64,000 nucleotides of DNA from Dicyema japonicum (taxonomy: Eukaryota; Dicyemida; Rhombozoa; Dicyemidae), in NCBI GenBank assembly GCA_011109175.1, contig RDEW01000001.1, positions 2,111,485-2,175,484 on the forward strand. The letters run 5' to 3'. Both the position numbers and the translations under genes were made by a program. Below the pieces are notes generated by a model, which was given only the letters and a program-made list of their open reading frames with translations, was not told the origin of the DNA and did not search any database. Positions 1 to 14,266 of the stretch are shown in pieces. Position 1 is the stretch's first letter. Every line of letters starts with the position of its first letter.

Positions 1-702
1 CGGAGTGCAGATTCAAGGTATATGGTGAATAGTAAAGGGGAGAAGGAATTACCCTGGTGTGTCCCAATCGTTGTTTTGAAACTGCGGGAAGTTGCTCCTT
101 CTGTCCTCACAGATAGTTTTGTGTTCGCAAGTAGTAGTCTGATTATCCTAACCGACGATTCATCCAATATTTGCTCAAGCAAATTCATCAGTTTCTGTCT
201 GTTTATTGAGTCGAAAACTCTGGAGAGATCTACTCCAATCTTTTGGTGCGTTTTGCGCAGCGCCATCTGTGGCTCCATATAATGTCTGCCGTAGACCTCC
301 CTTCTCGAAACTCACTTTGACTTGCTGGTAGGTATAGATCCGCCACACCCTTTATCCGGCTTAGTGCAATGTTTGCCAGCATTTTGCGTATCGAATTCAG
401 AAGTATTATCGGGCAAAGATTTTCTACTGGTCCTTTTGATTTGTTCGGTTTTTGTATGGGTATTAATAATCCATTTCCAAGTCCTAGATCGGTATTAGTT
501 TCAAAGACGTCATTTAGGGTTTTTGCAATTGTGTCGCTAAGTTTTTTGTCCTATATTTTAGGAGCTCAGGGCTTATGTTGTCCGACCCAGCACTCTTGTT
601 GTTCTTCAGTTTATTTATCGCTAATTCTACCTCTTCCACTGTGATTGGGATTTTTAGCGCCAAACTATAATGCGAGTCAATATCGAGTTGGAGGACGCTC
701 AC
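1..702 (-). pseudogene. LINE-B reverse transcriptase fragment, runs off left edge
   Basis: Minus-strand translation gives the start of an RT palm (KNNKSAGSDNISPELLKY at 514-702) and, further left in broken frames, an RT core with an AFDSI-like block and GNSFSPLLF, the usual QGxxLSPLLF site. The same core recurs near 9300, so both belong to one RTE-like family. Frames are interrupted. The element abuts a LINE-A fragment at about 703 in the opposite orientation. Confidence 0.7.
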
Positions 703-1610
703 GGGGCAGAATGGCCATCACTAGGAAAAATGTCAAATACACCCAAACTTACTCATGAAACATTATGCTACAATCAGTTTCCAAACATTCTCAAAACAAC
801 TGGACACCAAGTTTAAAAAATCGAAGAAAAAGCAATACCAGGAACTATTTTCAAAAAAAGGTTTCAGAAGGTATCAACAAACTGAAAAACTGATGAGCAT
901 GTGGCCCAAACAGGTGTCTTCAAATCCATCTGAAACACTTGAGTAACTACGCATTTTCTTACCTAACGGAAATTTTTTATCTGTCCGTTAAATGGAACAT
1001 TATCCTAAATATGGAAGAATTCGCTCATCACTCCAATTCATAAGGTTGGAAAACAAAAAGGAGATCGCAGTCATACAGACCAATTCATTGACCTCTACTA
1101 TATCAAAAGTGTTGGAAAAGTTGGTCCTATCTAAAAATTACTCTTTCCCTAACTCAACCTAATTTCCACCACAGATTCTGTTCTGGAAGATCAACCACGA
1201 CTTTGTTATTAACGCTTTCGCAATTTATTGCGGATGGTTTCAACACTACCCCAAAACACATGCGGACGACAATGGTCTCGAGCGACATAAATAAGGCGTT
1301 GACTCGGTATCGAGGAAACATTTAATTGGAAAAAACTTTGATTCAAAAATTCGCCCTAACTTGAAGCTATGATTGGTCAATTTTTTATCTGGAAAACGTG
1401 GGAGGGTCATCTGTAACCACCTCAGATTACGTTTACTACCAAACGGAGTTCCCCAAGGTTCGCCTTTGTCCCTCACTCTATTCAACCTTTTCCTCCACTA
1501 CTTGCCAGTAGACATTGACAAGGACATCCTACGCTTTTTTATGCTGACGATATTATCACTGCAACAAGAAGCAGTTCGACGTCAGAAGTAGTCTCACTCG
1601 CACATAAGAA
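703..1610 (+). pseudogene. LINE-A reverse transcriptase fragment
   Basis: Several plus-strand pieces follow the order of a Jockey/CR1-like RT: a lysine-rich pre-RT linker (755-946), a block near 1080-1130 ending in ISKVLEKLVLS, then the NFLSGKRGRV and LPNGVPQGSPLS motifs at 1373-1591. The metal-binding YADD region is frameshifted (about 1540). It matches the copies at 61257-62012 and 7860-8225. It meets the minus-strand fragment that follows tail to tail. Confidence 0.75.
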
Positions 1611-1639
1611 AAAAGATTTCCAAACTTTCTCTTATTTTT

Positions 1640-2310
1640 TTGCATTGTTCCTGATCTTTCTTTCTAATGTACGAATTCTCAATCTTGTTTCCCAGGATTT
1701 TTTTGGAGGCTTTTTAGGTAATTTCTTTCTTTTATGAGTGGATCGGCTCCGGGGTAAGAATTCTTTCTTGAGGTCAGTGGCCTTCTTTTAATACAAATTT
1801 TTATTCCCTCGCGTACCACTCTATTAAAGTAGTGCTTTATCGATGTTGAAATTGGATAAATGAAAGTCAAGTAGATAATAGTCGACAAAATTTGAGAAAT
1901 TTTTCCAGTCGACATAAAACAGATTTCTTTACAATTGACACTCTTCCTTCAAACGTAATCATAACGGGATTATGGTCACTGCTGGTCTCGTATAGCGCTG
2001 TCCATTTTGTTAATGTGAGGCAAGAGTGAGATCGGGGGACGATGTCCTGTCATTCGCTCTATAGGGAGTCCTTGTATTGAATGTAGGGTTGTTTAATATT
2101 ATCAGGTCATCCAGATTCGATAACAATTGTTTCCTCTGACATCGCATGGTTGGTTCTTGATCCATGTCGGATGCTTTGCATTTAGGTCTCCACAAAGTAA
2201 CATATTTTTTGATTTGTCGATGTCTGACAGGGAGAACCTGAATTCCTTGGGGCGTGAGGAACCTTTCTCCAAGCTACGTAGAACCTGAATTCCTTGGGGC
2301 ATGAGAAACC
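1640..2310 (-). pseudogene. LINE-A endonuclease fragment (APE/EEP type)
   Basis: Minus-strand frames contain LLCGDLNAKHPTW, the DxN block of APE-type LINE endonucleases, then ILNNPTFNTRTPYR and SSPDLTLAS. The same blocks appear near 23520, 60380 and 59650. Stops and shifts separate the pieces, so this is a relic. Confidence 0.7.
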
Positions 2311-2346
2311 TTTTTCACACCAAATAGGAACCTTTTCCTAAGCTAC
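2234..2346. repeat. Two-unit imperfect tandem repeat, about 47 bp
   Basis: The string ACCTGAATTCCTTGGGGC followed by a TGAG/AACCTTT block occurs at about 2236 and again about 47 bp later; CAAGCTACGTAG or TAAGCTACGTAG closes the units. It lies at the 5' edge of the minus-strand LINE-A endonuclease relic. Confidence 0.7.
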
Positions 2347-2937
2347 GTAGTAAAAGCATTACTGTCGTTAATATTGGAGAAATTAATGTTTGAAAGAGCC
2401 CGATTTCCTCATACTAATTCGAGCTTTACGCACAATTTCCCAATTGGCCAGAATGTTAAAACAATGAATCTATGCAAACGCAGGAAAAGTGAGTCAGTCA
2501 TATCCACTTGGTAAGCAGTTGCTTCCTGAGAAGACTTTTCATCACTTCAATTAGGAATATCTTTAACGTTCTTAACAGTATTCTTTTCAAAGGACTTTCC
2601 AAACACTTTTGTCAGACACGACTTTTGTTGTTTCAATAATGTTCTTTTTTAGATGCTTTAATCACAACATGCATAACTACAAACTAGAAAATAAATCATG
2701 TGTTTCTTTATAAAATCGATTTACTATAAAATTTTGTGTTTTAAAGTAAGAGTTCTTTAGCTGTCACTTTTAATGTTAATGACTATTTTTATAATCAGAT
2801 TGTCAGTTCTAATCATCAGCTGACTGAGAGAGATGAATTTGATGATAATAGAATATACTTGAGTGTAAAATTATATTGAATTGTCAGTGGTGGCGATATT
2901 TTTGTTTATAAATTAATGTAGCGTATAAAATTACAAT

Positions 2938-3178
2938 ATGAGAATTATGACCACTGAAATGCTCATCATGGATAAACCAGAGTATGTCAATCAGAGACTA
3001 ATTGACGAAATTGTAGAGATTTTATGGTATTTGGCCAGAGACTTTGACAAAACAATGTTAGAGGAGGTTATGATTTTGTACATTTTAGAAAGCTCGCAAC
3101 AAAAGAAACAAAGAAATGATAATATTTGTGATTCTTTTTGTTATTTACTTATTCTTCTCAGGTTATATAATTTTTTAA
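2938..3178 (+). CDS. Small tail-anchored membrane protein, family not recognised
   Basis: Exon 1 (2938-3066) and exon 2 (3089-3178) are joined across a 22-nt GT...AG intron (3067-3088), giving 72 residues. Unspliced, the frame continues but loses the pattern. Spliced, the protein has an acidic helix-like N-terminal half (PEYVNQRLIDEIVEILWYLA), a basic stretch (KARNKRNKE) and one C-terminal hydrophobic segment of about 20 residues (MIIFVILFVIYLFFSGYIIF). That is the layout of a tail-anchored ER or mitochondrial membrane protein. I do not recognise the family; small SNARE-like or assembly factors are possible. The first ATG of the frame is used. No TE homology is visible and the flanks are AT-rich. 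Confidence 0.5.
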
Positions 3179-3892
3179 TTTTGTTTTTCTTAAATTTGAC
3201 AGATTGCTCTTTATAAATTAAATTTTGACACAATTACTCATTTTCTGTTATTTTTAAGTACAAAAGTAATGACTGAGATGAAATCTATATTATATTTCAT
3301 TTTATTGTTAAACCAAGAGCATTCATTAAGTTTTAACCATTTATTCCCGCCTATTTAAAAAATATGTAATTGTCATTTATAACCATTGACCTGTAATGAA
3401 TTCTTAGGGTTGTCAAAGTCACATTTTAAGTTGTCTTACTTGTTGTTGATGTTAATTATAAATTTCAAATTTTATTTTCAAACAATAATAGATATAACTA
3501 CTATGTTAAACTTGTGAAAACATAAGTACAGAATAGATTATTTTATTTCAATCAAACTCAAAAATTAAAGTATAAAAATAATCAAAAAGTCAGGAAATTA
3601 TGTTTAAACTGTGACTGGTTGGTCAATCAATATGAGACATTAATTATCTATACATGTACTAACTGTTCGGTATCATATAGTACAACCATATTTTGGTAGT
3701 ATTTTGGACAATTTGATGACATATCTTTTTGATCTACCAAGAAATTCAACTATTTGCTTCTTTCTTATTTTCATAGAATCTTTGAAGGGCATATATTAAG
3801 AATTGTTCAATGCTAGCTGTATAAACACACAAGAACATAGCCGAATCAGATGATTTTAACATCGCCATAGTTTTCATGTGATATTATTATTA
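3179..3892. other. AT-rich stretch without a recognisable gene
   Basis: No long frame, no TE protein motif and no strong repeat seen. It separates the small membrane-protein gene from the 3' tail of a minus-strand LINE-A copy, whose (ATT)n-like tail lies at about 3882-3896. Confidence 0.5.
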
Positions 3893-5470
3893 TTTAAGCC
3901 AAAGAAACACCGTCTTAACCACTAACTAATATTCAGGTGATCTTGGCATCTCTCAAAATCGGCCATTTTTTTCGATGCTCCGATAGTGACCCCACACATT
4001 TTTTATACGGACGGGGTCTTTTTCCTCCTCTTTTGAAATTGCCTTCAGTTGTCTCCATGATAGACTCGAGTGTTCTGGGGGCAATTTCTCTATTCGTATA
4101 TTTCTAGTAAATTTTGCTCTTGACTGGATCTCTTGAATTTTTTAGGTTCGTTGCCGCCAGGTTAGATCATGCAGCACATGTATAGCCTATTGTTGGCTCG
4201 ATACTGCTTGTAGAGAGTCCCGAAACCTGGCGGATAAATTCCTCCACAGTTCCAAAGGAAGACTTTTACAAAATTGATCTTCTTTTCACAGGTTGATATG
4301 ATAGATTCCACATGGGCTGAGAAGAAGAGGAAAGTATCAAAAGTTACTCCCAGTATCTTCTGCGATGTCTTTTGTAATATAGGTACTCCAATTAACGTGA
4401 CATTAATTGTTTACGTTCCCATCTTTGTATTCTTAGTAAATAGAGTGACTGCTGACTTCCCGGAACATGAATTTAATCGATTTTCGCACAACCATTCATA
4501 TATGTTATTTAGTATTCCTTGTAATCTTTCTTTAGCATGTTCGACGTTTAAGGTACGACAACTATGTCATCGGCATAAGAAAGTGCACGTCATTATTATT
4601 CATAGGAACGGGAGATCATTCAGAAACAAATTAAAGAGGATTGGTGACAAAGGAGATCCCCGGGGTACACCATTGGGTAACAATCTCGATCTGGAACACT
4701 TGTTTCCGAAGCACTCTTTTCCTCGGCGTTTACTTAAGAAATTAGCTATCCACAACTTTAGTGGTGCAGCAATTTTTGTATTGATGATTGATCTTACTTG
4801 GGACAGAGTCGAATGCTTTTTGAATGTCGATTGTACATATGACCGATTTTTCCTGTTTTGGCTTGTTCAGTTATGAACTTCATTAGTGTTGTTAGGAAGG
4901 AGGTTGTTGATAATCCTTTTGAAGCCATGTTGGAATGTAGGTTGTGGGAGAAGGGCGAATAACTTTTAGGACCGGTTTTCCAGGATCCTCGACAATAAAC
5001 ATATAAGGGAGACTGGTCTGTAAGAGCCGGGATCGTTCTTCGGTTTTCCCGGTTCCAATATTGGACGATTTTTTGATAGTTTCCATAAAGTCGGTATGGT
5101 ATTTATGTTTAGCGATGTGTTGTAGATGATTGTCAATGCATTTATTGATGCTGGGCCCAAGTGTTTCAGCAGAATAAAAGGAATTCCGTCTGGGCCACAT
5201 GAGTTTGTTTTTTTCTGATTTGATATTGCTTTGGATACATCTTTAGGAAGAAAATAAGTCAGCTGGGCCACTTTGGATGGCTTTCTCTTTAATTTCGTTT
5301 GTGTTAATCTTTTTATAAGGAATGTGACTGATTCGGATACAATGTTTCATAATTTATTCAGATTGAGCTGGCATTGTTCTTTGTTATATTTGTATTCTGG
5401 GTTCTTCAGTTGGAAATTGAGGTCTGATTATTCATGGCAACAGAGATTCGCATGAGTTTCTTCCTTCGGA
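3893..5470 (-). pseudogene. LINE-A copy, RT half, 5'-truncated and frameshifted
   Basis: Read on the minus strand: pre-RT linker, then YFLPKDVSKAISNQKKTNSC, SINALTIIYNTSLNI and a PKNDPGSYRPVSLICLLSRI block (5271-4966), then finger/palm pieces and a 3' part with ILGVTFDTFLFFSAHVES near 4300. It is a close relative of the plus-strand copy at about 24100-25205, forming an inverted repeat of roughly 1.1 kb about 20 kb apart. Numerous shifts make it inactive. Confidence 0.8.
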
Positions 5471-5559
5471 TGTTGTTCGTGTTTTTCGTGATCAGAATGT
5501 TTAGTGCCCTGATTCGATTAATAACCTTTCGATTAATAACTTTTCCTCAGGAAATTCTC

Positions 5560-5830
5560 ATCAAGGAGTACTCCGAGAGACGAGCAGATGTGGCTTCCAG
5601 TGAGGCCCCATTTCAACAATACAAGGCCGACATGATACCTGCAATCCGGTGTTGGTTACCTCATGGTCCAATGACAGCTGAGTTCTTGCGAGAACTCGGA
5701 GGATTGCTTGCCAGAAAGAAAAGGGATCAACGAGAAGGGTTATGGCTAAGACAAAAGATCGGAATAGCCATACTCCGAGGGAACTCGTTCGCAATCCACG
5801 CAGCAGGCTTCCTCAACTGACATTTGTTTA
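5560..5830 (+). pseudogene. Retroelement R, C-terminal fragment
   Basis: The frame ending at 5820 carries FLRELGGLLARKKRDQREGL and IAILRGNSFAIHAAGFLN before the stop. The same pattern (FLNHLGKLLTDKTGDLRETR, VVRGNSLCISQQLN) ends the almost complete R element at 37039. Only the last 90 or so residues survive. Confidence 0.7.
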
Positions 5831-5859
5831 ATTGTTAAAAAAAATTTTTGTTTAAAAAA

Positions 5860-6475
5860 ATAAATAAATAATTTTTTAATTAAAAAAACTGAAAAAAATT
5901 GAACTCGGAAAATCATCAGCCGAGGCATGTAAAAAAATAAGCCTTAAGGATAATTTATTCTGATCAAGCATGGAATAAGCTAAATAGTACAACTATAATA
6001 AACTGTTTTCGACATCCTAAATGGACCAAAGATTTTATTGAAGAAATTAATGACGAGTTTTAGCCTGAAACTTATCAAGAATTCGTGTCAAGACTGCAAA
6101 TAAATGATCCAATTCCAGAAGATGAGTTTCTTCTTTATGATATATAGAGAATGAAGAGATCCTAGAAAATTTGGATGAAAATGATGAAGACAAAGAATCG
6201 TTTAGACTATGCTGTCTATAGATTCAGGAAGAACTTTAAACAGAAGGATGAAGTTAACTTAAATGTCTTCGATCCCCTTGATGATGTTAGTAGAAGCATC
6301 AAAACGAACATTAAAACAAGAATAACTGATTATTTTAAAGGAAATTAATGTTTTCATGTTTTAATTAGTCTTTAAAATAAAAAAGTGCATTTTATTAATT
6401 TATAAAAAATCAAATTTGCCTTTCGAATCCGCCGTAATTTCCCAGGTCCCAAATTTGGCGGATTAGAGAGGTTTA
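5860..6475 (+). pseudogene. Tigger/pogo-type transposase C-terminal relic
   Basis: Plus-strand pieces read AWNKLNSTTIINCFRHPKW and then an acidic tail, the usual end of DDE_1 (Tigger/Jerky) transposases. Stops interrupt it. A short inverted repeat AATCCGCC...GGCGGATT lies at about 6426-6465 near the likely terminus. Confidence 0.6.
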
Positions 6476-9242
<2,767 letters not shown>

Positions 9243-11114
9243 CTGGTCTACGTCATCCGCGTAAATTAGTTCTGTGATCGAAGTCGGTCCAGTTTTGGCT
9301 TGTAGGTCCCGAAGGGCGGCTTCCTGATAGACAACAAATAGTAGTGGCGATAAAGAATCTCCTTGAGGAGTGCCAATATGTGTCTCAAATTTACGGGATC
9401 GCTCTGAACCGACCCAGACTTGTACTTCAGTGTCCGCAAGTAGGACCCGGATCATCCTTTGACTGTCCTCGTCCAGCAACGTACCAAGTAACAACACTAG
9501 TATATTTCCGTGTGCAGTATCGAACGCTCATGAGAGATCAGTATGTGAACAGCCTTTTGGAATCTCTGCCTCATGGCACATATCCATCTATGTGTCCATC
9601 CGATATCCGCCGTGGATCTTTCTCTTCTAAAACCACTTTAACCCAGAGACAGATATTCGTCAACAGTGGGAGAAATCCTCTCCAGAACAATCAGAGATAG
9701 TAGTTTCTGTAGGGTTGTTAGAAAGATTATGGGCCTGAGATTTTTTACCGACCGGCTTCCCAGGTTTCTGTATAGGTATCAGAATTCCGTGCCCTAGTGG
9801 GACATTTTATGTGTTTTATAAAAATGTCTTTAAGCATGCTGCATAGGTGATAGACCAGTGAGGGCGGCAAATGTTTCAGAAGTTCCCCGTTGATACCGTC
9901 AATGCCCTGACTCCAATTGTTGTTCAGTTTTTGCAGACCCGTTTGTATCTCCGCCACCATAATTGGCGTAGTCAAAGATCTGGGGTGTCCGAAAAATTGA
10001 GTTATACGTTTGTGGAAGAGCGATTTAAAGTAATCAGCAATATTCTTTGCAATTTCTTTTTCGTCTTCCATTTTTGTCATTCACAATAAATCCTTTAGGT
10101 TTATCCGCTCTGTTTAAAAGCCGGATTGCTCTGAACATTTTCGACCCAAAATTAAGTTCCTCAACCTCCTCTGCGTACTGTTCAAGTTCTTTTCGTGGAG
10201 CAAGCGTATTCTTTTCTTTCCGTAGGATAGAGTTCCTTTTTTCTTTTAATAATGTATTCTCAACCCAGAGTCTCAATTTTTTGCTTTCTCGATAGAAAGT
10301 CTCTCTGTTTATCGTATCTACGATTGTAGCCTTCTTGAGACATCTTTCAATAGTGACCAGGCAATATTTCCAAAGTCCGTTAGATATTGCAGCCCATGCT
10401 AACTCAGGGGGCCTCTCATGTCCAATTTTGAGACGAAGTCGTCCACTTCATCAGTGAAACTCTTGCGGGTGACGATATTTGTGCTCAGACTTTCCATCTC
10501 TAATCTTCCAGAGTTGTGTTTGTTTTCTCTTGATCACTCCGACTCAATAGAATAGTGCCTCTATAAGATCGAGAAATCATAAGCATGCACTTGAATTCAC
10601 GCTCACACAGTATATAATCAATTTGATTGTAAATCGGGACTATCTCACCATTTAGATTTTTTATCTGTCCGACCCATGTCGTCATGTGCCTTGCTGGGTG
10701 TTTGAGCGCGTGTTGCACAGAAAGAGGTCAAATGCATAGCAGAATCTTGCGAGTGCAGTACCATTAGAATTTCTCTTCCCTCTATTGTGGGTTCCAATGA
10801 AATTTTCGTCCATGTATTGCCCAACTTCAGCTGAATGGCAGAGATCCTATCACTTACACTCCAGCATCTGTGAATCGTAATGGCATAACATAGATAGTAG
10901 CGAATCCCTGTCCATAATGTCTTGATTCTGGTAGTATGACTCTGTATTCTCCCATGACTTTATCAAGTCTTCTTTTCACTTTGGTTTCTTGAAGACAGGC
11001 TACAGAAACTTCATAACGAGTGAAGTCTCCGTCAGTTTTGTCCTTTGCAGTGGGGTCGATTCCTCTAACATTGAATGTAATTAGGACGAGTTCTCCAGGG
11101 TGTGTAATAGACAT
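9243..11114 (-). pseudogene. LINE-B copy: endonuclease, linker and RT, truncated by hAT
   Basis: On the minus strand in order: endonuclease start (VLITFNVRGIDP, VACLQETKVKR; 11114-10854), endonuclease end (IYNQIDYILCEREFK; 10718-10500), helical linker (10276-10034), RT start (LQKLNNNWSQGIDGINGELL; 10080-9745) and RT core with THIGTPQGDSLSPLLF and ELIYADDVD (9497-9245). The frame is broken between every block. Immediately after YADDVD the hAT terminus begins, so the hAT inserted in this LINE. RTE-like by motif layout. Confidence 0.8.
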
Positions 11115-11975
11115 CGTGCACTAAAAAGGACGTCACCTCATCAAAACCATAAAGCGTAGTAGAAATTATAAATGGATTAAAGGACTGCTAGAAAATAAAA
11201 GAAAAGGTAAATGATCATGAAATTAAAAGTGATCTTTTTCAAAAACAGAACTGAGTATTTATTTTGGAATTATTGAATTAATCAGAAGCAAAGGATTTCA
11301 CTATTAATTTTGCCTATCATAAACTTGTGGCATAAAAATAGTGGACCCTGTGAATAAATATTGTCAAAATTACATTTTGGTGATAAATTATCATCATAAT
11401 GAATATGAAAAATGAATGTGTTTCAATTATATCTTTCTTGCCAACTGTTTTAGTTTTTGTATAATTTAATCGATAAATCAAGTTTTTTAGTTGCCATGGT
11501 ATCTTTTTCTAAAAAAATTCATAACTTTTATGTGTTATAAAACTTTCCCTAATTATAATAAACACATAATTACTATATCGTAGATTATCTTTATGTCTTG
11601 AATTATCACAAAAAATTTTCATTTCGTGGTTTTGTAAATTATTAATTTCATTTTTTTAAATTAATGTTAAATCAATTTTTTTTAATTATATTTTATTTGT
11701 GGCTTTATGGTTTCTAAGGAATATTAAACCATTAAGGAAATTGAGACTTTGAAAGCAAAATTATAAAAGTAATATATCATAAATACGATCTAGATATGCT
11801 ACGGAACATGGCAACGGATCGAAAAAGATGGGCGACGTTAATTAGATTGTTAACTTTCCGTGTTGCACATGCTTTGTCATGATCTTGGCATCGCGTACGT
11901 GCTTATAATAATAATACAAAGAGAATCAATTTTCAATATTTTTTAAATAATAAATTTTAATTATTTTAAAATATC
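11115..11975. other. AT-rich region with a LINE 3'-tail fragment
   Basis: Mostly AT-rich without a gene. At about 11796-11915 the plus strand reads MATDRKRWATLIRLLTFRVA followed by TAATAATAA, the usual C-terminus and 3' repeat of RTE-like LINEs; a similar tail (LAMNRGAWKRMTSNLVSF) lies at 37222-37290. The last ~60 bp are the presumptive promoter or leader of the cytochrome b5 gene. Confidence 0.5.
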
Positions 11976-12472
11976 ATGTGTGATCAGGTTAAACAATTTA
12001 GTCGTCAGCAAGTCAAAGAACTGTCACAAAATGAAGAGAGTGAAGAAAAGTTGATTATAATACACAACAAAGTATACAATGTAGGATCATATATCGAATC
12101 GGTATTTTTATTTATTAAAGTCTAGCATCCTGGTGGTGCTTTTATTATAGAACAGTACTTTGGTAGATAGATAGCTAATTTAATAGGGGAGGATGCCACC
12201 TCAAACTTTGAAGATATTGGTCACTCAAAGGATGCTGTACATATCCTCAGTACTCTCAAAGTAGGGGAAATTGATAAGGTTTGATGAGACTGACCTCTCA
12301 AGGAGATCACGTGGAATATAATGAGAACATTTTAAGTAGTGTTTATTTACCTGTATTTTCATAAGTTATTTAAGAATACAAACTGGACTCTGATCGGATT
12401 GTTATCTTTTCTTTATATTTTAGAATAGGGGCTATCTGTGTTGCTATATTCTTCTACTTTTACTTAACATAA
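11976..12472 (+). CDS. CYB5: Tail-anchored cytochrome b5
   Basis: Cytochrome b5 is a small haem electron carrier of ER or outer mitochondrial membranes that donates electrons to desaturases, P450s and reductases. Homology-guided joining gives 117 residues from seven exons: introns 12102-12125, 12163-12186, 12279-12302, 12311-12336, 12353-12374 and 12401-12423 (22-26 nt, all GT...AG). The haem ligands are visible: His43 in HPGG and His67 in FEDIGHS. VGEID follows. Residues 98-115 form a hydrophobic C-terminal anchor (TLIGLIGAICVAIFFYFYLT). Without splicing, stops occur right after IES and inside YFG. The first two introns are certain from the conserved motif; the 8- and 16-nt micro-exons before the anchor are the weakest part, and one 47-nt intron is an alternative. 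Convergent with the CIMAP gene; 135 bp between stops. Confidence 0.9.
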
Positions 12473-12607
12473 TGCACTTTAATTTTAATGATTTTCCTAA
12501 ATTGATTTTTAAGTTTGTGTCTACATAATTTATTTCGTTAAATAAGTTAATGTTATTAGTGCCTGATATAAAGAAGACTTCTATCTTGGGTTATTATTCA
12601 CTTTACT

Positions 12608-13436
12608 TTAATCCTTCGCTTCTACAATTAATGGGGCTGTATAGGGGGAGTGTCTAACTCCGAAGCTATATCCTGGGGCTGAGGGCTTCACAGAATTTAA
12701 CTAATAGTAAATGGTGACGTCACCTGTTGATGGTAGTAAGCAGCAGGACTGGGTTTCTGAGTTGTATCTGAGGGCATCATATTTCTGCTAGTCATGCTGT
12801 AGACAGGTGCCTTTCCTTTGTAAAGGTTTGGACTTATAGTATTGTAGGCTCCAGGTCCAGGAGTCTATTTTATATAATCTTTTAACATTTTGTAAATCCT
12901 GGTGGAATCCTCCTATTTTACTTTTTGGAGTCATCGAATAAGCAGGAGCCTGTTTGTGGTTGCTTTGGTGGCACTTTCCAATCACAGACGGTAGCATATA
13001 TGCGTTGGAACCTAAATAAAGTTGATTATAGTACCTGGAGTCATGTCTGTAGTTCTGTCCGATCTCTTCAGTCCGAAAGAGTAGGCTGGGGGAGAACGAT
13101 AAATTTTGTTATTCTTTTCAGGAGCGTAGAGACCAGGTCCAGGTGTTTTATCAAGTGACCATTCTTTTGAACGGGAAGAAAGAGAAAACTTTGGTGTTCC
13201 ATCTTTACCTGTCTTTGAAATACTCGGATCAGGGTAATAACAAGGTCCAGGACTTTGTGACAAAGTCGATTGGTTGTATTTCCAGCAAAACTATAGCATG
13301 GTGCTTTTGAATGAACACTTCTAAAATCATGTTGATTTGTTCCAAGTAAAGAGGGAAGGGGATATTTTGGTCCAGGACTTGGAAACATAGCTGCTATTGG
13401 TCCACGTGGTACAGTCGGCTTATAATTAGATCCCAT
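12608..13436 (-). CDS. CIMAP1: ODF3/CIMAP1-like SHIPPO-repeat axoneme protein
   Basis: Members of this family are ciliary and sperm-tail microtubule proteins made of STPGP (SHIPPO) repeats. The minus strand encodes 253 residues, close to the ~254 of vertebrate ODF3. Visible landmarks in order: PRGPIAAMFPSPGPKYPLP near the N-terminus, SPGPCYYPDPSISKTGKD, KTPGPGLYAPEKNNK, PPAYSFGLKRS, YMLPSVIG, SKIGGFHQDLQN, TPGPGAY, and a C-terminal KPSAPGYSFGVRHSPYTAPL block. Introns: 13034-13012 (23 nt), 12886-12865 (22), 12723-12701 (23). One problem: the frame shifts at an A3 run (13279-13281); a fourth A restores the conserved SFAGK reading, so there is either an assembly error or a disabling deletion. 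A ciliary role fits an animal with ciliated cells. Confidence 0.88.
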
Positions 13437-14266
13437 AGAAATTTTTTTTTATTTCGAAAAATGAGTTATATATAGTTGTCATGATAACAATTACTGCGTG
13501 TTGCTATGCTGAATAATAGTTCTAATTAAAAGTGGTTAACTAAATAATCACTTTTGGTTATTGACCCTCCAAACTGAGTAGATCATTCAGTCATGCATAC
13601 AATGTACTTTAATTTAAAAATACATTTCAATAACAAAAATGCAGTCATAGCAACTTGTTACCAAAAAACATTCTATTGTTTATAATGAGTTCATAAGAGT
13701 TGTTAATTTTGAAATTATTACAAGTTTATCTCAAATTTTGTCAAACAAAAAACAAGTTTGTTATAGAATTTTTGGTTAAGAATTTTCATTATCCTATAAA
13801 TGTCAGTATTTTTATGACTTAAGTTGGTCGATTGATGAGTGACGTATTATCAGAATAAAGATTTATTAAGCAAAGCAATTAACCTTAACAATTGATCTTT
13901 TCTAATAATGATTTTATCAAAGTTACGCACTAATAATTTTGTCATGACAACCGGGAGAGTTCTTGGTCTCAATAAAATTTGTTTGATTAAGTGAACTTTA
14001 CTTCATTATGTCTGCAAAATCAAAATATATTTAAGAATTTCTATCTTAATCATATCTGACAATTTTATGATATTTTAGAAGGGATACAACATTTAACAAT
14101 TTCATTTTATTTTTTAAACAAATGCTTAAATAAGTTGTTTTACTATCATTATTTCACAAATTTGATTAATAATAATTAACCTATTATAATTAAATTTTTA
14201 TATTTCCCACAGTCGCATGAGCAGAGACCTTCAAATATCACACATGTCCATCAAGAACCAGCGAAA
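13437..14266. promoter_or_regulatory. Divergent intergenic region
   Basis: About 830 bp of AT-rich DNA between the start of the minus-strand CIMAP gene and a putative plus-strand gene. No TE motif or open frame of note; presumably holds both promoters. No specific element can be named. Confidence 0.35.
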
